Positions 7,993 through 13,593 of a DNA stretch of 13,593 nucleotides are shown here, in pieces. The position numbers and the translations under genes were made by a program. Position 1 is the stretch's first letter, and each line of letters begins with the position of its first letter. The stretch is from Firmicutes bacterium UBA5388 (lineage in GTDB: Bacteria > Bacillota > UBA4882 > UBA10575). The stretch is from contig DHOO01000088.1 in assembly GCA_002409975.1 (NCBI GenBank), forward strand, positions 21,855 to 35,447, in the 5' to 3' direction. The notes beneath the pieces were generated by a model. The model searched no databases. It saw only the letters and a list, made by a program, of their open reading frames with translations, and was not told where the DNA came from.

Positions 7993-8008
7993 AATGAAAG
8001 TTTATTTT

Positions 8009-8045
8009 ACTCATGAGAGTATCAACCAGATACTATGAGTTTTTG
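8009..8045 (+). terminator. Rho-independent terminator
   Basis: ACTCAT (8009-8014) and AGTATC (8018-8023) pair with GATACT and ATGAGT (8029-8040). The left arm has a three-base bulge, the loop is five bases (AACCA), and TTTTT-G overlaps and follows the right arm. It is the likely end of the transcript from 7313. The rest of the gap to 8344 holds no gene that I can support. Confidence 0.6.
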
Positions 8046-8344
8046 TCCAATATTAGGGGGTTAACCCAGGAATTGAGGCGTACCATAACACCGTCAGAAG
8101 TCATAGTCACTGTGCTCATTTCTGGTTTTACCCGCCGGTGTTTTTTCCAAGAAAACATCCTTGTGCTCCAGGAATAGCTGCTATACTTACAGTAACCGAA
8201 ATCATCTCGGCCAAGTCTTTATGTTACTTTTTAAAATTGTAATCATTTATCCGAACAGCTTTGAAAGAATAACTTAACAAGCCTAATCTAACTCTACAAT
8301 CATGCCTATCCATAGAAACTATCCCCCCAATGTTTGGCCAGTTT

Positions 8345-9274
8345 CTAAAACTTATTTAAAGATGTTTGCTCCAAAGTGGAAAGCATCCGTAACAAACAGG
8401 CGTTAACCGGCGTATCCACTCCATGCTCCCGTCCTAAGGCGACCACTGTGCCGGCAAAACTCTCCACTTCGGTCTTCCGACCGGCTTCCACATCCTGCAA
8501 CATCGAAGTTTTCCCCTCCGGAGAAAGTTCGGCGATCAACTGATGATACCTCCGAATATCATCCTCAATAAGGTTAATCCCTTTTTTCTCTGCGATGCGA
8601 AGAACCTCACGGCAAGCCATCTCCATCAACTCCCGCGCCTCCTTAATCTCTTGAAAGACAAGATAAGGGGCTTTCAGAATCGCGGATACCTGGTTAATTC
8701 CCACATTCATCATGAACTTCCACCACTGTTCCCTGATCATATCGTTAGGAATCCGATAAGGCACTTGGGTACGGTCAAATAATTCTTTGACTGCTTCTAC
8801 CTTCGGAGAGTAAACAAGGTTCACTTTTTCACCAAAAACGATCTCGCCAAGATTCGAATACCGGGTCACTCGCCCTTCCCGGGTTGCGTCCGTGCCCACC
8901 ACAAAAGCATAAAGCAAATTCTCCATCCCATACTCTTTCCCAATCAGCTCTTCACTGGTAATCCCATTCAAAAGAGAAAGAATAATCGTCTCCTTGCCGA
9001 CAAACGGGCGGATCACTCTAAGCGCCTCAGCTAAATGATGTTGCTTGACGGCAATCATTATTAGATCGGCTGGTCCCTTCGCTCTGTCCGGAGTAACCAA
9101 GAGGAACGGATAGGTAATCCCATTCACCCTCACCTCATGACGATGGTATTCTTCCCAACGTTTGTGATCGACAATTATTTTTACCAAATCGGGAGCAGTC
9201 GCGTACATTTTCGCCGCATAAGCGCTACCGACGGCGCCAAGACCAATAAGGCATACTTGTTGAATGGTTCTCAT
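8345..9274 (-). CDS. panE: Ketopantoate reductase family (ApbA/PanE) NAD(P)H-dependent oxidoreductase (309 aa)
   Basis: The family reduces 2-dehydropantoate to pantoate with NADPH, in the cytoplasm, for coenzyme A synthesis. The N-terminal Rossmann motif is GLGAVGSAYA (residues 11-20), AVKQ includes Lys77, and LNG has Asn103. The C-terminal helical domain has the family pattern W-W-K-F-x3-N-x3-N (Lys186, Asn190, Asn194) and K-T-S-M-L-Q-D...G-R-x-T-E (Ser257, Glu269), the positions expected for the catalytic Lys and substrate-binding residues. The length is usual. An ATG at 9272-9274 is preferred over a TTG six bases upstream, because GAGGAG sits seven bases before it. No other pantothenate gene is nearby, and paralogues in this family can act on other 2-keto acids, so the exact substrate is less certain than the fold. 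Confidence 0.85.
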   Translation of the reverse strand: MRTIQQVCLIGLGAVGSAYAAKMYATAPDLVKIIVDHKRWEEYHRHEVRVNGITYPFLLVTPDRAKGPADLIMIAVKQHHLAEALRVIRPFVGKETIILSLLNGITSEELIGKEYGMENLLYAFVVGTDATREGRVTRYSNLGEIVFGEKVNLVYSPKVEAVKELFDRTQVPYRIPNDMIREQWWKFMMNVGINQVSAILKAPYLVFQEIKEARELMEMACREVLRIAEKKGINLIEDDIRRYHQLIAELSPEGKTSMLQDVEAGRKTEVESFAGTVVALGREHGVDTPVNACLLRMLSTLEQTSLNKF

Positions 9275-9394
9275 TCGCAAGCTCCTCTCCGTAACGATTA
9301 TTTTACTTTTTACGCTTCTCCAATTTACTGCTTCATATTTCCCACTCTTCCGAGTCCACTGGGTTTTTATCTTACATCCGGTTTATGGTAACGG

Positions 9395-9445
9395 GCTTTT
9401 TACGTTGTCCTTTGGTTTAATTATCCCGATACAATATATTGATAG
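9395..9445 (-). repeat. R1 repeat, copy B' (inverted partner)
   Basis: On the minus strand it begins CTATCAATATATTGTATCGGGA and ends GGACAACGTAAAAAGC, which aligns with copy A (CTATATATTGTATTGGGA to GGATACAACGCAAAAAGC) with a few small gaps. It is head-to-head with copy B, only nine bases away, and is more diverged than A, B and C are from each other. Confidence 0.65.
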
Positions 9446-9454
9446 CCTAATACC

Positions 9455-9513
9455 AGTCAAACACTATATATTCTATTGGGACCTTTTAAATAGGATACAA
9501 CGCAAAAAGCTTG
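9455..9513 (+). repeat. R1 repeat, copy B
   Basis: It matches copy A from the first base of the window (AGTCAAACACTATATATT) through GGATACAACGCAAAAAGCTT, with only a few differences: TTCTAT for TTGTAT, and CCTTTTAAATAGG for the palindromic core. It lies in the 561-bp gene-free gap between the ketopantoate reductase and the exported protein at 9836. Confidence 0.85.
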
Positions 9514-9603
9514 GTAACTAATTAGCTTGACTTTTGCTTAGGGGTTGCAAAATTCTATATTTGTAATAAGCATTTTCTGGTAGGAAATGGATTTGGCTGT
9601 GGC

Positions 9604-9658
9604 AGGTAATTATGCACTTCCCTCGTATAGGACATATAATGGGAGAATGCAATTATTC
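9604..9658 (-). repeat. R2 repeat, copy 3, forming a stem-loop
   Basis: On the minus strand it reads GAGGGAAGTGCATAATTACCT, close to the R2 left end GAGGGAATTGCATAATTACCT. The segment GGGAGAATGCAATTATT (9641-9657) is an imperfect inverted match, so the two arms can pair around a loop of about 18 bases. This is the same two-arm design as the 6797 element with a much shorter middle. Confidence 0.55.
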
Positions 9659-9707
9659 TTTATTATACCAAGAAATCAGAGATTTTTACATGTCAACATG
9701 GCGATGG

Positions 9708-9752
9708 GCTTTTTCGTTGTCTTATCTTTCATTATTTAGACCGGCCAATGGG
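9708..9752 (-). repeat. R1-related degenerate copy D
   Basis: On the minus strand the end reads AAAGATAAGACAACGAAAAAGC, matching the R1 terminal part AAAGGATACAACGCAAAAAGC. An ATTGG lies at the position of the R1 ATTGGGA. The rest has drifted. It begins about 85 bp upstream of the start codon of the next gene, on the opposite strand. Weak on its own, it is supported by the R1 pair 200 bp away. Confidence 0.4.
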
Positions 9753-9835
9753 TACTATTTGTTCAGAATTTGTTGAGAATAAAGTATTACTCTATACAAA
9801 GAAGTAGTTATTGTCGAGGAAAGGAAGTGTCATCA

Positions 9836-10774
9836 ATGAGCAATAATTTAAGGCGTAAGCCAAACCTAGTCGGAATAATCCTCTTCCTGATCGCTTTCCT
9901 TACTTTTTCTTCGTTGCTTCAGGCCGATGGTGAATTACGGCCAGCTACCGAGGAAGAGAAGAGCTTTCACCGTAGGATGTTATCGGCTATCATCACAGTA
10001 GTTCCATCCGGCCCGACAAACTGGGATACTATGCGGCAAACTACCTACGAAGAGTTGGAATATATGGGAGCTCCAGCAGTATTTGGGGTCAAACCAATGC
10101 CCATGACCGTATCCTATTATGCCCGGTGGGAAGATACGGTAAAAAAAGAGTTAGCGCAAAGCAAAATTAACGAAGCTTTAGAAAAGGCGGCGGAAAAGGA
10201 CTTCCAGTTACAAACAGAGGCTAGCGAAACGGTAATGTCAAAACAAGAGGCTTATGAGAAAGAGATGCTGAGCTTAATCGAGAAAATAACAGTCGCTACG
10301 GAAAAAAATGATTTTGCCGCTCTGGAACAGATCGGCAAAGAAATAGAGCTTCTTGAAAAGAAATACCTAGTGGAGGACGGTCCAAGTTTTTATGAACAAG
10401 AGAAAGAACGGATCTTACGAGAAATGAGCCCCCATGATCTCTCTTTAGGTCTCAACATTGAGGTTAATTCCTTTCAAACCCTTGATTGGGGTAGTCCCCT
10501 CAAGGTTGAATCGCCGATCGCTAGTTTACAAGTATACCGCTCCGCAGGAAAGAATATCCCCGAATGGCAAGAAGGTATAACCTATATTTGCCTCGGTAAA
10601 GGATGGAAACTGGTTCAAAATGGAGAGAGCAACTACTTAGAAGCTACTCCCAATCCTAATCTCCCTCTCACTGTCGCCCAGACTATTTTAGTATCGGTTC
10701 AAGGCGACCAGAAACGGGTGCGACCATTCATTGAAAAAATCGACTGGAACACACTGAAAAGTTTAATACAATAA
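9836..10774 (+). CDS. Exported protein of unknown function (312 aa)
   Basis: I do not recognise this protein. A signal peptide is clear: basic MSNNLRRKPN, hydrophobic residues 11-28, likely cleavage at LLQA-DG (30/31). Residues 31-98 include 'TVVPSGPTNWDTM' and a proline/tyrosine-rich stretch. About 99-178 is strongly charged and helical, rich in Glu/Lys/Ala, possibly a coiled coil or helical hairpin. About 205-312 looks beta-rich ('LSLGLNIEVNSFQTL', 'ASLQVYRSAG', 'ITYICLGKGWKLV') and might be a small ligand-binding or plug domain. No lipobox Cys is seen. The ATG at 9836 has AAAGGAAG upstream; an in-frame TTG 66 bp earlier has no ribosome site and would bury the signal peptide. It is a single-gene transcript with its own terminator. 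Confidence 0.75.
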   Translation: MSNNLRRKPNLVGIILFLIAFLTFSSLLQADGELRPATEEEKSFHRRMLSAIITVVPSGPTNWDTMRQTTYEELEYMGAPAVFGVKPMPMTVSYYARWEDTVKKELAQSKINEALEKAAEKDFQLQTEASETVMSKQEAYEKEMLSLIEKITVATEKNDFAALEQIGKEIELLEKKYLVEDGPSFYEQEKERILREMSPHDLSLGLNIEVNSFQTLDWGSPLKVESPIASLQVYRSAGKNIPEWQEGITYICLGKGWKLVQNGESNYLEATPNPNLPLTVAQTILVSVQGDQKRVRPFIEKIDWNTLKSLIQ

Positions 10775-10814
10775 GCTGAATCGACGGGCTTTTCCATTAA
10801 CCTCTCCTAAGTCA

Positions 10815-10857
10815 ATACCTGTTCACCATACTGGTGGACAGGTATCTTCCTTTTATT
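10815..10857 (+). terminator. Rho-independent terminator of the exported protein gene
   Basis: ATACCTGTTCACCA (10815-10828) pairs with TGGTGGACAGGTAT (10832-10845) around the loop TAC. The single non-Watson-Crick pair is a U-G wobble. A T-rich tail (CTTCCTTTTATTCTTTTT) follows. It begins 41 bases after the stop codon at 10774. Confidence 0.85.
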
Positions 10858-10982
10858 CTTTTTCTTTTCTATAAGAACAGAGTTGATGTGTTTTCGTCCA
10901 CACCTTTTCACTTGCTAAGGTCCAGGGAACCTTGATCCCAACAAAATAGTTATGTTCGATCTACGGAAGGTAGTTACCCCCT

Positions 10983-11714
10983 TTAACTTTCTTTACTTAA
11001 AACTCGCTTGTTGTTCTCGTGCACACTCCGCTCGTATTCAGTTGTAAAAACCATCTCTTCCCCTGCCCCTAGTCTTCTCAGATAATCAATAGCACCCAAT
11101 AAATCCTCACCCGTCAGCCCCATAGAATGACCGGCCATAATCATTTTAGGGCTAAATGCTATATATTTCTCCAGAGTTTTAATATAGGTCTCCAAGTCAT
11201 TATCTTCAACATAAATAAGCGGTTTTTCTAAATTATCCCCAGCGTACAGGAGCTTGTCATCATGATCAAAAAGAGAAATACTATCATCCGTATGTCCGGG
11301 ACTATAGAAAAGTTCAATCCCCTCTTCTGGATAACAGAACCGGTCGCTAAAGGTAATTGTAGGAAGCTTTTTCTCCGTTCGACCACGGATCTGCTTCTTA
11401 TGCGCCTCTATCTGTTTCTCCCAGTATCGATCAAGATATGCTCGGCATTTACCATGGCTGATGATCTCTTCGCTAAAAGCACAGTTTCCCCAGACATGAT
11501 CCCAATGAAAATGGGTATTGACGATAATCGCTTTTTTCCCTATCATCTTCTCCAGATCAACCAAAATCGGTTCCATACTAAGAGAACCGCAGAAAGTATC
11601 AACTATAAAGACCTTTTTCTTCGTTTCAACTAGATAGACGAAGGTGTCTATCCCTAGATCATGAAAAATATAAGCAGTAGACCTATTACTAATCTTTTCT
11701 TTTTTCAAGCCCAT
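10983..11714 (-). CDS. Metallo-beta-lactamase-fold hydrolase (243 aa)
   Basis: Cytoplasmic hydrolase of the MBL superfamily (glyoxalase II-like). The metal-binding signature is THFHWDH (His68, His70, Asp72, His73); His141 (SPGHTDDS), Asp160 (LYAGDN) and His196 (MAGHS) complete the usual dinuclear site, so it should be catalytically competent. The substrate is unknown; members cleave thioesters, lactones, phosphodiesters or beta-lactams. No signal peptide is seen. The start is uncertain: the ATG at 11712-11714 has TAAGGA ten bases upstream, while a TTG at 11706-11708 has AGGAG seven bases upstream and would give 241 aa. A further in-frame TTG at 11801 would add 29 residues outside the fold and overlap the promoter region. 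It is divergent from the EamA transporter gene across 184 bp. Confidence 0.88.
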   Translation of the reverse strand: MGLKKEKISNRSTAYIFHDLGIDTFVYLVETKKKVFIVDTFCGSLSMEPILVDLEKMIGKKAIIVNTHFHWDHVWGNCAFSEEIISHGKCRAYLDRYWEKQIEAHKKQIRGRTEKKLPTITFSDRFCYPEEGIELFYSPGHTDDSISLFDHDDKLLYAGDNLEKPLIYVEDNDLETYIKTLEKYIAFSPKMIMAGHSMGLTGEDLLGAIDYLRRLGAGEEMVFTTEYERSVHENNKRVLSKES

Positions 11715-11780
11715 TCTCCTAACATCCTTAATCAAAGCTAATTGCGTTGTTACCTCAATTACAATTATTCTTTCGCGAAA

Positions 11781-11823
11781 AGTATAGTATCCGGTTGACA
11801 ACCTGTAGTAAAATTAATCTTAT
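11781..11823. promoter_or_regulatory. Candidate divergent promoter region for the hydrolase and transporter genes
   Basis: On the plus strand, TTGACA (11795-11800, exact -35 consensus) is followed after 17 bases by TCTTAT (11818-11823, four of six -10 matches), reading toward the EamA gene. On the minus strand, TATACT (11781-11786) is a good -10 for the hydrolase gene, though its -35 is poor. The inverted repeat GGTTG-ACA-ACC spans the -35 and could be an operator. If both are real, the promoters overlap. Confidence 0.4.
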
Positions 11824-11898
11824 CAGACTAATCTTGGAAGTGGATTAATAGCTTTAAGCTCCGGTAAATTTTCATCAAAAGATAGGAAGTGTTTGTCA

Positions 11899-12789
11899 AT
11901 GACCCTCCACCCTTACGTCACCGCTGTAATCGCTGAACTGATCTTCGGTTTTTCCTTTATGTTCACCAAAGGCGCCCTTAACTTTGTGACCCCCAATCAA
12001 TTATTGGCCTTCCGGTTTATGATCGCAGCGCTGACCATGACTCTCCTTTGGGCGCTGCGCATTATTAAGGTTGATTTAAGGGGACGGGCTCTGGGAGGGA
12101 TCTTGGCTCTGGCTGTCGTTCAACCGGTGTTATATTTCTTCTGTGAGACCATAGGGGTAAACCTAACCACCTCATCAGAAGCCGGCCTGATGATTGCCTT
12201 GATTCCCGTTTTCGTTACCGTGCTGGCCGCCTTTACCTTGAAAGAAATCCCTAATCCCCTGCAGGTAGGTTTCATCTTATTATCGGTGGTCGGAGTAGGA
12301 TTTATTATCCTCGGTGGGAAAAAGGTTTCCACCTCCGGTCAGACTTTCGGTCTTGCGGCTCTCTTGGGGGCAGTGATTGCGGCGGCCATTTATAATATTC
12401 TCTCCAGGCGTCTCTCCACCCAATTTCGTCCGGTGGAGCTAACTTTCGTCATGATGTGGATGGGCGCGCTCTTCTTCGGGGGCGCAGCTGTTATTGAAGG
12501 ACTTAGCCGGAACGGAACGATCAATTTTATTACCCTGCTTAGAGTAGAAGAAGTACGGACAGCCGTGTTATATCTGGGGATCTTCTCCTCCGTTGTGGCC
12601 TTCTTCGGAATGAACTACTCCCTCTCAAAAATCGAGGCGTCCCGGAACGCGGTCTTTGCTAATCTTTCTACTGTTGTTGCGGTCATCGCCGGCGTCTGTT
12701 TCCGGGGAGAGCCTTTCTACTGGTACCACCTGGTAGGAGGAATCCTGATTCTGATCGGAGTCTGGGGGACTAACCGCTTTTCTTATTAG
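11899..12789 (+). CDS. EamA-family (DMT superfamily) membrane transporter (296 aa)
   Basis: An inner-membrane transporter of the drug/metabolite superfamily (RhaT/YdcZ-like), which usually exports amino acids, nucleosides or other metabolites. Two EamA repeats of about five membrane segments each are visible. The first (about residues 5-137) starts 'AELIFGFSFMFTKGAL', with the family's 'LLAFRFMIAALTM' helix and 'EAGLMIALIPVFVTVLAAF'. The second (about 150-294) has 'GAVIAAAIYNILSRRLS' and 'ASRNAVFANLSTVVAVIAGVCFRGE', ending 'LVGGILILIGVWGTNR'. The length is normal. The ATG at 11899 has AGGAAG nine bases upstream; a TTG six bases earlier is only three bases from it and less likely. It converges on the SYLF gene with a 22-bp gap and no clear terminator hairpin. 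Confidence 0.92.
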   Translation: MTLHPYVTAVIAELIFGFSFMFTKGALNFVTPNQLLAFRFMIAALTMTLLWALRIIKVDLRGRALGGILALAVVQPVLYFFCETIGVNLTTSSEAGLMIALIPVFVTVLAAFTLKEIPNPLQVGFILLSVVGVGFIILGGKKVSTSGQTFGLAALLGAVIAAAIYNILSRRLSTQFRPVELTFVMMWMGALFFGGAAVIEGLSRNGTINFITLLRVEEVRTAVLYLGIFSSVVAFFGMNYSLSKIEASRNAVFANLSTVVAVIAGVCFRGEPFYWYHLVGGILILIGVWGTNRFSY

Positions 12790-12811
12790 CAACCAACCCT
12801 ACCAGAAAATA

Positions 12812-13528
12812 TTAAATTAGTCCCTCTTCCGGTCGCTCCCGTTTGTTATAGAATTCAGTGATCGCCCTTACCAGTAATTCCACTTCACGGTCGTTAGATC
12901 TGCGGTTTAAGATGCTCGCCACCGAGATTGAGCTTCCCCAGAATTTTTCATTGGCTTCATTATCCGTACTAATAATTGAACCTTCCAGGGAGACCCCGGC
13001 AAACAGACCTTTGCTCTTGGAATAACTATAAATCTCAGCCTTAAATCCGCCATCGGTTCCCACCCCAGTTTGTCTGCCTACCTCCCCGGCGGCGATCGCC
13101 AGATCCCCGCCCAAAGTAACCTTATCCCCAGTAAATCCTTTCATCCCTCGTTCATTCATAATCACCATTACCAAAGCGGTTGCTTGAGCCCCAAGCTGCA
13201 GCCCCCAGGAAGCGCCCGCGATACTTACGAAATGTGGCCCATACCAGACGTTTTTTTCCCGCTCCCGCTTGAGAACGATACCCCGTCCGTATCTTCCCCC
13301 AAACACTAAACCGACCTTGATCACAGAAGGAAAAATCGCTATCCCCTCCGCGTTTTTCAGTAAAGAGCTCATTACTTCCGTATCCTTCTCCATCAGCATA
13401 GCATGGATCGCTTCAGTGGCTTCACTAATTAGCGCCTGGGGCGTTTCAGCGGCAAACACTAGGGTGTATGGTTCAAAAACTAACGATAGTAAACAGGCCA
13501 TCATCGTTAGGTATAAAACTTTTTTCAA
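12812..13528 (-). CDS. Exported SYLF-domain (Ysc84-like) lipid-binding protein (238 aa)
   Basis: A signal peptide (MKKVLYLTMMACLLSLVF, cleavage near VFA-AE at residue 26) is followed by a SYLF/DUF500 domain filling most of the protein. Recognisable blocks are 'LKNAEGIAIFPSVIKVGLVFGGRYGRGIV', 'WYGPHFVSIAGASWGLQLGAQATALVMVI', 'DKVTLGGDLAIAAGEVGRQTGVGTD' and 'SKSKGLFAGVSLEGSII'. Eukaryotic SYLF domains bind phosphoinositides; bacterial exported members are poorly characterised, and an envelope lipid-related role is inference. The start is TTG at 13526-13528, with GGGAGG eight bases upstream and MKK opening the signal peptide. A longer reading from 13576 would translate the R1 repeat and place 16 extra residues before the signal peptide, so I reject it. 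Confidence 0.9.
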   Translation of the reverse strand: MKKVLYLTMMACLLSLVFEPYTLVFAAETPQALISEATEAIHAMLMEKDTEVMSSLLKNAEGIAIFPSVIKVGLVFGGRYGRGIVLKREREKNVWYGPHFVSIAGASWGLQLGAQATALVMVIMNERGMKGFTGDKVTLGGDLAIAAGEVGRQTGVGTDGGFKAEIYSYSKSKGLFAGVSLEGSIISTDNEANEKFWGSSISVASILNRRSNDREVELLVRAITEFYNKRERPEEGLI

Positions 13529-13540
13529 AAGACACGCCTC

Positions 13541-13593
13541 CCTTTTTTTCGTTGTATCCTTTTTAAAAGTTCCCAATACAATATATAGTGTTT
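13541..13593 (-). repeat. R1 repeat, copy C, in the leader of the SYLF gene (window edge)
   Basis: On the minus strand this reads AAACACTATATATTGTATTGGGA, identical to copy A, then an ACTTTTAAAAAGG core and ATACAACGAAAAAAAGG. The GGGAGG ribosome site of the SYLF gene follows immediately, so the repeat probably lies in its 5' leader or promoter. The repeat is cut by the window end. Confidence 0.85.

Noticed and set aside
8036..8225. Two consecutive minus-strand reading segments separated by a stop (one containing 'AEMISVTVSIAAIPGAQG', the next starting 'MSTVTMTSDGVM')
   Set aside because: Each segment is about 30 codons with no good ribosome site, the second overlaps a terminator, and neither resembles a protein I know. 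It could be a decayed gene, but the evidence is too thin to annotate.
9137..9521. Two overlapping plus-strand reading frames of 84-85 codons upstream of and within the R1 pair
   Set aside because: They overlap the start of the ketopantoate reductase gene and the R1 repeats, have no convincing ribosome site, and the hydrophobic stretches follow from AT-rich sequence.
9689..9700. Inverted repeat CATGT-CA-ACATG
   Set aside because: A 12-bp symmetric site is expected by chance in a window of this size, and no promoter boxes are placed around it.
10905..10982. Possible terminator for the MBL hydrolase (GGTCC/GGACC and GGTAGTTACC dyads)
   Set aside because: The stems are four to five bases long and no T-run follows on the minus strand.
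1..13593. CRISPR array, tRNA, rRNA or integrase-linked island
   Set aside because: No regularly spaced direct repeats, no cloverleaf-like sequence and no recombinase or transposase gene were seen. The R1 and R2 copies are scattered and in both orientations.

Overview
The window carries eight protein-coding genes on both strands, no RNA genes and no CRISPR array. The strong Shine-Dalgarno sites, frequent TTG/GTG starts, a LiaF-like sensor protein and moderate-to-low GC point to a Firmicutes (Bacillota)-type bacterium. Two products look like outer-membrane proteins: a protease/propeller protein ending in an Omp85-like beta-barrel, and a small secreted beta-rich protein ending in Phe. This suggests a diderm Firmicute lineage, for example something Limnochordia/Hydrogenispora-like. 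That placement is inference with low confidence.

Layout. 59-2557 (minus): a large FtsX-type ABC permease with no ATPase next to it. 2779-5412 (minus): a secreted protein with an HExxH peptidase domain, a beta-propeller and an Omp85-like barrel. 5792-6712 (plus): a LiaF-like membrane protein, divergent from the protease. 6713-7312: 600 bp without a gene, holding a small MITE-like inverted-repeat element. 7313-7912 (plus): a small exported beta-rich protein, followed by two hairpins. 8345-9274 (minus): a ketopantoate reductase-family enzyme. 9275-9835: a repeat-rich gap. 9836-10774 (plus): an unrecognised exported protein with a strong terminator. 10983-11714 (minus) and 11899-12789 (plus): a divergent pair, a metallo-beta-lactamase-fold hydrolase and an EamA transporter. 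12812-13528 (minus): an exported SYLF-domain protein.

The genes do not form one obvious pathway. Four or five of the eight concern the cell envelope (permease, peptidase/barrel, LiaF-like protein, exported barrel, SYLF protein), and the rest are single metabolic or transport genes. Most genes are transcribed singly. The only same-strand neighbours that could share a transcript are the protease and the permease, and they are separated by 221 bp containing repeats.

The least ordinary feature is the intergenic repeats. Family R1 (about 50-58 bp, AT-rich, with an internal hairpin) occurs at both extreme ends of the window in opposite orientation, and as an inverted pair plus a degenerate copy around 9395-9752. 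Having both ends inside R1 is what an assembly contig broken at a multicopy repeat would look like. Family R2 (core GAATTGCATAATTACC) occurs near 2596, 6797 and 9604, each copy with a matching inverted arm. I found no clear defence system, phage or complete transposon.
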